Source of the DNA: Deltaproteobacteria bacterium
GTDB taxonomy: Bacteria > Desulfobacterota > Syntrophobacteria > BM002
Assembly: GCA_020347625.1 (NCBI GenBank)
Contig: CP070735.1
Location: 151,250-187,431 of the forward strand
Length of the DNA stretch: 36,182 nt
Reading direction: 5' to 3'
The notes below the pieces were generated by a model, which saw only the letters and a program-made list of their open reading frames with translations, had not been told where the DNA came from and searched no databases. Shown in pieces: positions 7,439-15,101 of this stretch. Each line of letters opens with the position of its first letter. Position 1 is the stretch's first letter. Made by a program: the position numbers and the translations under genes.

Positions 7439-10027
7439 ATGGAGGTAAAGGAGAAGAAAAAAATGAAACCAACGATGAAAGATTTCTTAGACGACCTGAA
7501 GCTCTCGAGAAGAACTTTCATGAAAGCCTCGGCAGCCGCAGGCACAGCTGTAGCTACAGGAGCTGCATTGAAACCAACTTTCAGGGCTCTCGCCGAGGCG
7601 AGCACTGCCCCAGCTAGTGCCCAGGGGGAATGGAGGGCAGCCACCTGCCAGGGTTGCACTTCATGGTGCTCAAAACAAGTGCTGGTAATCGACGGTCGGG
7701 CTGTAAAGGCGAGAGGAAATCCCAACTCCAAGGTCAATGGCGGAGCCAGTTGCCCGAGAGTGCATCTGGCTATGCAGCAGGTCTATGATCCGGATCGAGT
7801 TAAGACGCCCATGAAGAGAACCAATCCCAAAAAGGGCAGGAACGAAGATCCGGGATTTGTGCCCATCTCTTGGGACGAAGCCTTGGACACCATTGCCGAC
7901 AAAATCATGGAGCTTAGGAACAACAACGAAACCCACAAGTACATGCTCATGCGAGGAAGATACTCCTATATGAGGGATATTCTCTATGATCGCATGACCA
8001 AGATCATTGGCTCACCAAACAACATCTCCCACAGTTCACTCTGTGCCGAAGCAGAAAAATTTGGTCCTTTCTATACGGAAGGATATTGGGGTTACCGGCA
8101 GTATGACGTTGAAAATGCAAGATGCATCACTGTCTGGGGTGCCGATCCACTGGCTGCAAACCGACAGGTCTCCTACTATTCGAGCGTTTGGGGTAAAGCG
8201 ATTGACCGCGCGCACATTGCTGTGGTTGAACCTAGATTATCTGCCACCGCGGCAAAAGCGGATGAATGGTTCCCAATCAAGCCTGGAGAGGACGGAGCTC
8301 TGGCCGTTGCCTTTGCACATGTCCTTTTGACGGAGGGCCTTTGGTACAAGCCTTTTGTTGGGGATTTCAAAGATGGGGTTAATAAATTTGTGGCCGGTCA
8401 AGAGGTCAACGAAGAAGATTTTGAGGAACTCTATACTCACGGCATTGTCAAGTGGTGGAACCTGGAACTCAAGGACAGAACGGCTGAGTGGGCCGCAGAA
8501 AAAACTGGATTAACGGCAAAACAGATAACAAGACATGCTCGAGAAATGGGTATGGATGCCCCACATTCCATTTCGTGGCTCGGGGGCGGTCCTTGTATGC
8601 AGGTCAGAGGAGGGTACACTGCTATGGCGGTCCACGCCCTGAATGGGATTGTTGGCGCCGTAGACAATGTGGGCGGCACTCTCAAGTCCAACAAGGAGTA
8701 CACCTCGAAGTTTCCCAAGCCGGATGATTTCATGGACGAAATCGCTAAAAAGGGAAAGAAACACGAAAAGATAGACCAGCGGGGTAGGCTCCAATTTCCT
8801 TGTATCAACGCTGGCAAATCCGGCAAAGGGGTAATCACCAATAACGCGGCAGACGGTATCCTCAATGAGGATCCAAACGAGATAAAAGTCGCCATTGCTT
8901 ACATGAACAACTTCGCTTTCTCTGCGCCCCAGCCAGAAAGGTGGGAGAGAGCCTTGTCCAAGATTCCTTTTTTGGCCCACATAACCACCAATGCCTCGGA
9001 ATTCTCCTGGTTTGCCGATATCGTCCTTCCCAATACCCACCACATGTTCGAAAAATGGGGATACGTCAAGTCCATTGGTAACGGCTACCGGCAGGTCACC
9101 CTGCTCCAGCCGGTGATTGAACCGGTGTGGGATTACAAAACGGACGAGACCGAAATTCCCTGGCTGATTGCAGAGAAGTTGGCTGAAAGGGGCTTCCCCA
9201 ATCTGCTCGATCATTACAAGGAGTACAAGGACCCCGAGACCGGGAAAGCCCCCACCAATGAGAAGGAATTCGCCCTCTACTCCCTGAAATATGCCACTCA
9301 GAAGCTGTGGGATCCGGCCAAGCATAAGGGTGGAGACAAGTTCAACGGCTGGGAAGAGTTCAGACAAACCGGGGTCTGGAATTCCGATCCCTACCCGTAC
9401 CGTAAACGGTGGGGAAAAATGAAGAAAACCAAGACCAAGAAGTTCGAGTTTTACAGTGAAACCCTGAAAGAGGCCTTGCAAAAGCATGCCGACAAGCATG
9501 AAACCACCATTGATAAGGTTTTGGAGGTCTGCTTCTACCAGGCCAGGGGTGAAATGGCCTTCGTACCTCACTACGAAGAACCATATGTATTGGGAGATGA
9601 GGCCGAATATCCCTTCGTTCATGTGGACTATAAGTCCAGACTGAACCGTGAAGGCAGATCTGCCAACTGCATGTGGTATCACGAATTCAAGGACGTTGAT
9701 CCCGGAGATGAAAGGTGGGACGACGTTGCCAAATTCAACCCTATAGATGCCAAAAAGATAGGAATAAAAAGTGGAGACAGGATCAGGCTCATATCTCCCA
9801 CCGGAAAACTGGAGTGCACCGCCAAGCTCTGGGAAGGGGTTAGACCAGGCACCATAGCCAAATGCTATGGCCAGGGACACTGGGTCTATGGCAGGCTGGC
9901 ATCCAAGGAGTTCGGCAAGGTGCCCCGAGGTGGTAACAACAATGATCTCATCCCGGCGCAATATGAACGTCTGAGTGGAAGTACAGCATATTACGCCGTT
10001 ACCAGACTTAAAGTTGAGAAAGTCTAA
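7439..10027 (+). CDS. arrA: Respiratory arsenate reductase, molybdopterin catalytic subunit
   Basis: The 862-residue protein belongs to the DMSO-reductase family and aligns from memory along nearly its whole length with Shewanella ArrA. A twin-arginine signal (SRRTFMK, R24-R25) directs folded export. A [4Fe-4S] site is formed by C70, C73, C77 and C105, and the Mo ligand is C202 in HSSLCAEAEKFGP. The RGRY motif (172-175) and K207 match the arsenate-binding residues of ArrA (R165, Y166, K198 there) and argue against arsenite oxidases of the Arx or Aio type. It reduces As(V) to As(III) in the periplasm. Starts at 7409, 7439 (GGAGG 4 bases upstream) and 7463 (AAAGGAG 9 bases upstream) are in frame; I favour 7439 or 7463. 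A very long open frame on the opposite strand is a codon-usage artefact. Confidence 0.97.
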   Translation: MEVKEKKKMKPTMKDFLDDLKLSRRTFMKASAAAGTAVATGAALKPTFRALAEASTAPASAQGEWRAATCQGCTSWCSKQVLVIDGRAVKARGNPNSKVNGGASCPRVHLAMQQVYDPDRVKTPMKRTNPKKGRNEDPGFVPISWDEALDTIADKIMELRNNNETHKYMLMRGRYSYMRDILYDRMTKIIGSPNNISHSSLCAEAEKFGPFYTEGYWGYRQYDVENARCITVWGADPLAANRQVSYYSSVWGKAIDRAHIAVVEPRLSATAAKADEWFPIKPGEDGALAVAFAHVLLTEGLWYKPFVGDFKDGVNKFVAGQEVNEEDFEELYTHGIVKWWNLELKDRTAEWAAEKTGLTAKQITRHAREMGMDAPHSISWLGGGPCMQVRGGYTAMAVHALNGIVGAVDNVGGTLKSNKEYTSKFPKPDDFMDEIAKKGKKHEKIDQRGRLQFPCINAGKSGKGVITNNAADGILNEDPNEIKVAIAYMNNFAFSAPQPERWERALSKIPFLAHITTNASEFSWFADIVLPNTHHMFEKWGYVKSIGNGYRQVTLLQPVIEPVWDYKTDETEIPWLIAEKLAERGFPNLLDHYKEYKDPETGKAPTNEKEFALYSLKYATQKLWDPAKHKGGDKFNGWEEFRQTGVWNSDPYPYRKRWGKMKKTKTKKFEFYSETLKEALQKHADKHETTIDKVLEVCFYQARGEMAFVPHYEEPYVLGDEAEYPFVHVDYKSRLNREGRSANCMWYHEFKDVDPGDERWDDVAKFNPIDAKKIGIKSGDRIRLISPTGKLECTAKLWEGVRPGTIAKCYGQGHWVYGRLASKEFGKVPRGGNNNDLIPAQYERLSGSTAYYAVTRLKVEKV

Positions 10028-10039
10028 GGAGGGAACCAA

Positions 10040-10768
10040 ATGCCAAAATATGCCATGGTCATAGACCTTCAGAGTTGCGTCGGCTGCGGCGCCTGCAGCA
10101 TAGCCTGCAAGAATGAAAATAACCTCTCGGAGGGGATTTTCTGGTCCAGCAAAATAACTGAAACTGTAGGCACATTCCCGAATGTCAGATACCACTATAT
10201 GCCGACCCTTTGTAACCACTGTGAAGACGCCCCATGTGTCAGGGGCTGCCCTACACAGGCCATGCACAAGCTCGACAACGGGATTACCATGCATGATACT
10301 AAAAAATGCATCGGCTGCCGCTACTGCATGTATAACTGCCCCTATGGGGTAATCTCTTTTAACTGGGAGAAACCCTTCAAGTTCTGGCGAGATGATGAAC
10401 CCGTCCTTAAGGGCTGCACCCCATCTCCCCAAGAGGTCGTTAGAAAGGTGAACAACGGCACGGCAACACCGTACTACAACCCTGCAAGAGCAGAGACTCT
10501 CGCTGGGGCGAGGCCCAAGGGTGTTGTGGAAAAGTGTACCTTCTGCGACCACAGGGTTAAGAGGGGAGAACTCCCTTACTGTGTTGAAGCATGTCCCGCC
10601 AACGCCAGAGTTTTTGGGGATCTGGAGAATGGGACCCATGAGATTAAATTCCTTCTCGGGAAGTTCCGTGCTTTCAGATTGAAAGAGCATCTCGGAACCA
10701 AGCCCAAGGTTTATTACATAAGAAACTTTAACCCGGCTGCCTACGATAGAACGAAGGGAGGGGTATAA
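10040..10768 (+). CDS. arrB: Respiratory arsenate reductase, iron-sulfur subunit
   Basis: The 242-residue ferredoxin-like protein has four Cys groups typical of DmsB/PsrB-type subunits: CVGCGACSIAC (from C13), CNHCEDAPCVRGC, CIGCRYCMYNC and a split group with CTFC and CVEAC. It would carry four [4Fe-4S] clusters and pass electrons to ArrA. It has no signal peptide, so it is expected to be co-exported with ArrA through the Tat system. AAGGAGG precedes ATG 10040, 12 bases after the arrA stop. Its stop TAA is directly followed by the arrC ATG. Confidence 0.96.
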   Translation: MPKYAMVIDLQSCVGCGACSIACKNENNLSEGIFWSSKITETVGTFPNVRYHYMPTLCNHCEDAPCVRGCPTQAMHKLDNGITMHDTKKCIGCRYCMYNCPYGVISFNWEKPFKFWRDDEPVLKGCTPSPQEVVRKVNNGTATPYYNPARAETLAGARPKGVVEKCTFCDHRVKRGELPYCVEACPANARVFGDLENGTHEIKFLLGKFRAFRLKEHLGTKPKVYYIRNFNPAAYDRTKGGV

Positions 10769-11896
10769 ATGAAAGGTCGATTATGGATAGGGCTCTTAAG
10801 CCTCGGTATACTCTTAGGCTTGGTCACCGCTTTCAGGGTGTTTTCGACAGGGTTTGTGCTCTACGCTAAGACCGACATCCTGGTCTGGACCATGCCCCTG
10901 GCTGCATATATCTTTTTCTCTCTCACCAGCTCCGGTCTCGCCTTCGTGTCGTCTATACCCATTGTATTCGGGATCAAGCGATACGAGCCACTCGAGAAGC
11001 GTACGGTTTTTCTTGAAATAGCTGTGCTTATGGCTGGTTTTGTCTGTCTCATCATGCACTTGGGGTCGCCGTTGAATGTGATATACTTGTTGCTATCGCC
11101 TAATCTGGCATCACCCCTTTGGTGGCTGGCCATGCTCTACGGAGTCTATCTGGCCGTTCTCTTGGCCTCCTTCTGGCGAATACAGACTGCTCAAGTCAGC
11201 AAAACGCTGAGCACACTGGTGTTTCTCATTGCCATCGCCACATCTACAGCCCTCGGCTGGCTTCTTGGCCTGCCGGATGCCCGGCCCGCTATGAACGGCT
11301 CGTTTCTGACAGTTTACTTTCCACTAACCGCATTTGCCTGCGGTTTAGCGGCGGTACTGCTATTCAGCCTTGCTTACGCCCGTGCTTCTGGCAACCCGAA
11401 CCCGACCAGCGCGGCTCAAGCGGATCTTTATGACGAAGTCGCAAAAGTGTTTGGGGTTGTAATCGGTGTTACGCTTGTCTTGTTCATATGGAGAGCCATT
11501 ATCGGCGGGGTGTCTTCTTCTGAGGTTGAACTCGGAGCATTCAGGCGCATGATGCAGTCGCTGTCTTTCCAAACCGAGCTCTGGCTAGGTTTAGTTGCTC
11601 CATTTGTCTTGATGCTTATCCCATCGGTGCGAGTGACCACGTGGGGCAAAGTCTTGGCGTCGTTATTACTGCTGGTTGGTATGTTTGCCGGGCGGCTTGA
11701 ATTCATCCTGACTGCTGAAATCATGCCCTTTGGGCAGCTGGGAGAAGGAGTGCCACAGTTCGTCAGTTATTTGCCTACCATCTCGGAAGTGTTGGTAGCT
11801 CTTTTTGGACTTGCGGTCATGCTGCTTTTGTACACATTGGGAGAGCGGTACCTTAACCTGGATGGAACGCAAGAGAAGTCTGAGGCAGGTACCTAA
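10769..11896 (+). CDS. arrC: NrfD/PsrC-type membrane subunit of arsenate reductase
   Basis: This 375-residue hydrophobic protein has about nine or ten predicted membrane helices, including segments at the extreme N-terminus, around 40-60, 85-110 and 115-135, and a final one near 340-360. It fits the NrfD/PsrC family of quinol-oxidising membrane anchors. It would take electrons from menaquinol and pass them to ArrB. Shewanella lacks this subunit and uses CymA, while many other arsenate respirers encode ArrC, so this is the ArrABC type. The ATG abuts the arrB stop, with GGGAGGGG upstream, indicating coupled translation. Confidence 0.88.
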   Translation: MKGRLWIGLLSLGILLGLVTAFRVFSTGFVLYAKTDILVWTMPLAAYIFFSLTSSGLAFVSSIPIVFGIKRYEPLEKRTVFLEIAVLMAGFVCLIMHLGSPLNVIYLLLSPNLASPLWWLAMLYGVYLAVLLASFWRIQTAQVSKTLSTLVFLIAIATSTALGWLLGLPDARPAMNGSFLTVYFPLTAFACGLAAVLLFSLAYARASGNPNPTSAAQADLYDEVAKVFGVVIGVTLVLFIWRAIIGGVSSSEVELGAFRRMMQSLSFQTELWLGLVAPFVLMLIPSVRVTTWGKVLASLLLLVGMFAGRLEFILTAEIMPFGQLGEGVPQFVSYLPTISEVLVALFGLAVMLLLYTLGERYLNLDGTQEKSEAGT

Positions 11897-11948
11897 GGGC
11901 GCAAATGATTATTACGTCCCCACGGGTGTCTGTCCGGCATCCATAAGG

Positions 11949-12003
11949 ATTCCTCCCCCTCCTCCCTTTCTCTCATGCCCTCCCGGGGGGTAGGGGGAGG
12001 AAT
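11949..12003. repeat. 12-bp inverted repeat between arrC and arrD
   Basis: ATTCCTCCCCCT (11949-11960) pairs perfectly with AGGGGGAGGAAT (11992-12003) over a 31-base loop that itself contains a CCCGGG-centred symmetry. There is no T-run. It resembles the C/G-rich palindromic repeats scattered in many genomes. In the mRNA it would form a very stable hairpin and could lower arrD expression or protect the arrABC message from 3' decay. Confidence 0.75.
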
Positions 12004-12040
12004 AAGTAAGCGGTAGAACTGTTCAAGCGAGGATATTGAA

Positions 12041-12724
12041 ATGGAAACAGATGAGTTGCTCTCTCGAGAACTTGCCAGAGGTGAGGCATACAAGCTCTTG
12101 GCCGAGTGCTATTACCTGCCAACTCCGGAGTTAAAGATAAAACTGACAGACCTAGAGCAACAGATGACCAATGTCTGCCCCGAAGCGATGCTCTATGTCA
12201 AAAAAATGTCCGAAGAAATTGAGAGGTCAGATGACCTTGATATTCTATCGCTGGATTTCTCCAGACTCTTTTTGGGGCCATACAAAATGCACGCACCTCC
12301 CTATGGATCAGTTTATTTGGACGGTGAGCGACAGATTATGGCGGAATCTACTCTGGAGGTGAGAAAGATCTACAGGGAGTCAGGATTGGATATCTCGAGC
12401 GACTTTCGGAATCCTCCTGACCACGTTGCTGCAGAGCTGGAGTTTATGCATTTCCTCATCTTCAATAAAATCCAGGCGCTGGAGAATTCTGAGGTGGATA
12501 CAGCCTTTGACTACCTGGAAAAACAGAGAGCTTTTTTGACTGAACACCTTGGGGCCTGGGTCTTTGACTTCGCGGATAGCATTGAAGAAAAAGCAGAAAC
12601 TGATTTCTACAAAAATCTGGCAAGGGCCACAAGAGCCTTCATAGCAGAATACTTGGACGAATTGTCAGACCTATCTGAAACCGAAGCGCATGGTCATCCG
12701 TGCATGTCTGTAGCCAATGAATGA
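12041..12724 (+). CDS. arrD: TorD/DmsD-family molybdoenzyme chaperone
   Basis: The 227-residue, all-helical, cytoplasmic protein belongs to the TorD/DmsD chaperone family. The family signature for the conserved loop is seen as NPPDHVAAELEFM at about residues 126-138, and FLGP followed by PPYGSVYLD near 77-93 matches the conserved FxRLFxGP/YxS region. These proteins bind the Tat signal of their own molybdoenzyme and hold it until the cofactor is inserted; here the client should be ArrA. It sits 144 bp after arrC, beyond a strong hairpin. A final His/Cys pair (GHPCMS) is unremarkable. Confidence 0.9.
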   Translation: METDELLSRELARGEAYKLLAECYYLPTPELKIKLTDLEQQMTNVCPEAMLYVKKMSEEIERSDDLDILSLDFSRLFLGPYKMHAPPYGSVYLDGERQIMAESTLEVRKIYRESGLDISSDFRNPPDHVAAELEFMHFLIFNKIQALENSEVDTAFDYLEKQRAFLTEHLGAWVFDFADSIEEKAETDFYKNLARATRAFIAEYLDELSDLSETEAHGHPCMSVANE

Positions 12725-12766
12725 CCGTAAAATTTTAAAACCGTTGAGGTGAAAGGAGGAGGTGCT

Positions 12767-12922
12767 ATGCTTATCGAGATACTCAAAGAACAGTGGATTT
12801 GTTCCTGCGGGAACTGGGTGGATTTGCAACTGTCCTGGTGCCCGGATTGTTGTGAAGAAAAGTTACCCGTCATCCATAGAACCGGTAAGTATGATGAGGT
12901 AATTGCGTCACTTACATCCTAG
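12767..12922 (+). CDS. Small Cys-rich (zinc-ribbon-like) protein in the arr operon
   Basis: This short gene encodes 51 residues and is preceded by GGAGGAGGTG 2-3 bases before ATG 12767, one of the strongest ribosome binding sites in the window. The cysteines are C12, C14, C25, C28 and C29 (motifs CSC and CPDCC), a pattern suiting a zinc ribbon or rubredoxin-like knuckle. It lies 42 bp after arrD and 13 bp before the terminator, so it is the last gene of the arr transcript. I do not know a named family. It might aid ArrA maturation, bind a metal(loid), or modulate another protein. High codon integrity and the ribosome binding site make it very likely real. Confidence 0.75.
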   Translation: MLIEILKEQWICSCGNWVDLQLSWCPDCCEEKLPVIHRTGKYDEVIASLTS

Positions 12923-12935
12923 CTTCTCTATCCGG

Positions 12936-12961
12936 GAGAGGTTAAATACCTCTCTTTTTTT
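12936..12961 (+). terminator. Intrinsic terminator of the arr operon
   Basis: GAGAGGT (12936-12942) pairs with ACCTCTC (12948-12954) across a 5-base loop, directly followed by seven T residues (12955-12961). It is a textbook Rho-independent terminator and fixes the 3' end of the arr unit just after the small Cys-rich gene. Confidence 0.93.
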
Positions 12962-13038
12962 CTAAGCAAGCTTATGTTAACTTTAGCATAAGCAAAATGC
13001 GATGCCAGGTTTCCCAACAAACCTGAAGTGCTGGCCAC

Positions 13039-13127
13039 CGTCATACCGGACGAAACGAAGTTGAGATCAGATATCCAGCAAGCCCTTGTTCTCTGTGGTT
13101 TCGAGACAATCGCCAACCGGAATGACG
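13039..13127. repeat. Dispersed palindromic repeat, short degraded copy
   Basis: The ends CGTCATACCGG and CCGGAATGACG are inverted copies with one mismatch. The left end shares CGTCATnCCGGACGAA with the element at 1942-2063, but the interior differs and is shorter (89 bp in all). It lies in the 325-bp gap between the arr terminator and the MoeA-like gene, which otherwise shows nothing I can name. Confidence 0.65.
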
Positions 13128-13247
13128 AAATCGGCCATCCTATTCGAGCTATTGGCTACACGGAACGACCACCGCTCGCAGCCAATAACAAGTAAACATC
13201 GGCCCATAATCACACTTTGCCCCTGTCGGCAATAAGGAGGCAACCCC

Positions 13248-14273
13248 GTGCTAAAGACGATAAAAATAGAGGAGGCGGTAGGGAGCAAGCTGGCCCATGA
13301 CATCACCGAGATCCGCCCGGGCGAGTTTAAGGGCCCTGCTTTCAGACGTGGCCACACCGTATGTGAGGCTGACCTCTGTCATCTCCAGCGTTTGGGAAAG
13401 AATCATCTCTACGTCATCGATTTGGCCGATGACGAAATTCACGAAAACGAAGCGGCAGTCATTATGGCTACAGCTCTGGCTGGAGATGGTGTTGTCTGGA
13501 AGGATGGTCCCCGGGAGGGAAAGATTAACCTGCTGGCAGATAGAGACGGTTTGCTTGCTGTGAATACAGCCGCTCTTGCCGCCTTTAACATGGTGGAGGA
13601 GGTCATGTGCGCCACCCTCCACAACCACACTCTGGTAGAGAAAGGTGATTTGCTTGCCGGCACCAGGGCCATTCCGCTGGTTATGAAGCGAGCTCCCATT
13701 GAGAGGGCTGCGGCCATCGCCCGCCAGAACGGTTCAGTACTTTCGGTTCACCCCTTACGGTCCGCTCGCGTGGGTCTAGTGATCACCGGTAACGAGGTCT
13801 ATCACGGTCTCATTCAGGACCGATTCGCTCCCATTCTTACAGAAAAGATAACCGCACTCGGCTCAGAGGTTGCTGCCCTTAACTTTGCTCCGGATGACCC
13901 CGACTTGATCAACCAAGCTATTCGCAGCCAACTGGATCAGGAGTGTGATCTGCTTTTGCTTACTGGCGGGATGAGCGTGGATCCGGATGATGTAACCCGC
14001 CATGGAATCAGGTTGGCAGGAGCAACTGAGGTCAATTATGGTGCCGCCGTACTTCCCGGCTCCATGTTTCTTGTGGCTTACCTGGGTGAGGTGCCACTTC
14101 TCGGTGTACCCGCCTGCGGCCTCTACCATCGGATCACAGTCCTGGATCTGGTGCTGCCTAGAATTCTTGCAGGTGAGAAGATCGGCAAAGCAGAGCTTGC
14201 CTTCCTGGGCCTCGGCGGCCTCTGTAAGGATTGCTCTGAATGCACCTATCCCAAATGTCATTTCGGCAAGTGA
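13248..14273 (+). CDS. MoeA-like molybdopterin-binding protein with C-terminal Cys cluster
   Basis: The 341-residue protein carries the MoCF-biosynthesis (MoeA/MogA-type) molybdopterin-binding fold at about 170-310, with LVITGNEV and LLLTGGMSVDPDDVT as its cofactor-binding loops. The N-terminal part is a divergent relative of MoeA domains and is shorter than in true MoeA (about 400 residues). The last 16 residues hold CKDCSECTYPKC, which could bind an iron-sulfur cluster or zinc. It may insert or hand over the molybdenum cofactor for enzymes such as ArrA. GTG 13248 follows TAAGGAGG by 7 bases, so the start is firm. It begins a likely transcript with the TauE-like gene and moaA. Confidence 0.85.
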   Translation: MLKTIKIEEAVGSKLAHDITEIRPGEFKGPAFRRGHTVCEADLCHLQRLGKNHLYVIDLADDEIHENEAAVIMATALAGDGVVWKDGPREGKINLLADRDGLLAVNTAALAAFNMVEEVMCATLHNHTLVEKGDLLAGTRAIPLVMKRAPIERAAAIARQNGSVLSVHPLRSARVGLVITGNEVYHGLIQDRFAPILTEKITALGSEVAALNFAPDDPDLINQAIRSQLDQECDLLLLTGGMSVDPDDVTRHGIRLAGATEVNYGAAVLPGSMFLVAYLGEVPLLGVPACGLYHRITVLDLVLPRILAGEKIGKAELAFLGLGGLCKDCSECTYPKCHFGK

Positions 14274-14295
14274 AGTCTAGAACGAGGTATCAATC

Positions 14296-15060
14296 ATTTT
14301 AGATAGCATCAACATATGGCAATACTATCTAGCTGGTTTATTCTTTCTTATCGCATTCGTCTATTCTTCCGTGGGTTTAGGTGGGGGATCTTCTTACACA
14401 GCATTGATGGCTGTCTTTGGGCTGAACACATTAGAGATCCCCATGGTTTCTCTCACACTTAATTTATTTGCTACTTCAGTCGGCAGCTATAACTTTATCC
14501 GTAACAAACATGCCAAGCTAAGACTCATTTTACCTTTCCTTATTTCGTCAATACCTATGGCTTATGTCGGAGGTGCTCTTAAGGTACCGAAGGAAATCTT
14601 TTATTGGATACTTTTGGTATCACTAGTTCTCGTGGCTGCACGTATATATATTTGGGAAAATACCACCATTAGATTCAATATAAGTCAGATAGGGAAATTA
14701 ATCGTTTCATTACTCATCGGCTCTATTCTAGGCCTCATTGCCGGTATAGTTGGAATAGGCGGCGGTATTTATCTCGTGCCGATAATTATTATTCTGGGGC
14801 TGGGGACAGAAAAAGAAGCTGCAGCTTGTGGGGTAATTTTCGTTTGGATTAATTCATTATCTGGTCTGATTGCCAGACTTCAATATAACTCAATTGATTT
14901 AACCAGTCATATTCCTCTCATCAGCGCGGTTTTAATAGGGAGCGCCTTGGGATCATTCATGGGGTCGTTCAAATATTCTCCCAAGACTATGCAAAGAATA
15001 TTAGGATTTATAATCATTATTGCCATTTCTTTATTAACCAGGAAGGCTTTAATAATTTAA
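14296..15060 (+). CDS. TauE/SafE-family membrane permease, apparently with a non-standard ATT start
   Basis: This is a membrane protein with seven or eight helices of the TauE/SafE (DUF81) family, with two glycine-rich repeats (SSVGLGGGSSYTA and VGIGGGIYLVP) typical of the family. Members export or import small sulfur anions or other oxyanions. The first standard start codon is GTG 14371, but that would delete the first helix, whose sequence (WQYYLAGLFFLIAFVYSS) is plainly coding. In frame, the reading extends to a stop at 14278-14280 with no ATG, GTG or TTG. GAGG at 14284-14287 lies 8 bases before ATT 14296, my preferred start; ATC 14293 is the alternative. It sits between two molybdenum cofactor genes, so an oxyanion role is plausible but unproven. 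Confidence 0.78.
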   Translation: MLDSINIWQYYLAGLFFLIAFVYSSVGLGGGSSYTALMAVFGLNTLEIPMVSLTLNLFATSVGSYNFIRNKHAKLRLILPFLISSIPMAYVGGALKVPKEIFYWILLVSLVLVAARIYIWENTTIRFNISQIGKLIVSLLIGSILGLIAGIVGIGGGIYLVPIIIILGLGTEKEAAACGVIFVWINSLSGLIARLQYNSIDLTSHIPLISAVLIGSALGSFMGSFKYSPKTMQRILGFIIIIAISLLTRKALII

Positions 15061-15101
15061 GAAATATGTCGAAGTCAAAATTGTGATTCAGGACAGAGAA
15101 C

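Noticed and set aside
7439-10027. arrA as an arsenite oxidase (ArxA) or polysulfide reductase
   Set aside because: The RGRY motif, K207 and near full-length similarity to ArrA from memory support arsenate reductase.
8510-10690. A 726-residue open frame antisense to arrA and arrB
   Set aside because: It lies fully opposite two certain genes, shows no recognisable domain or ribosome binding site, and is explained by third-position base bias.
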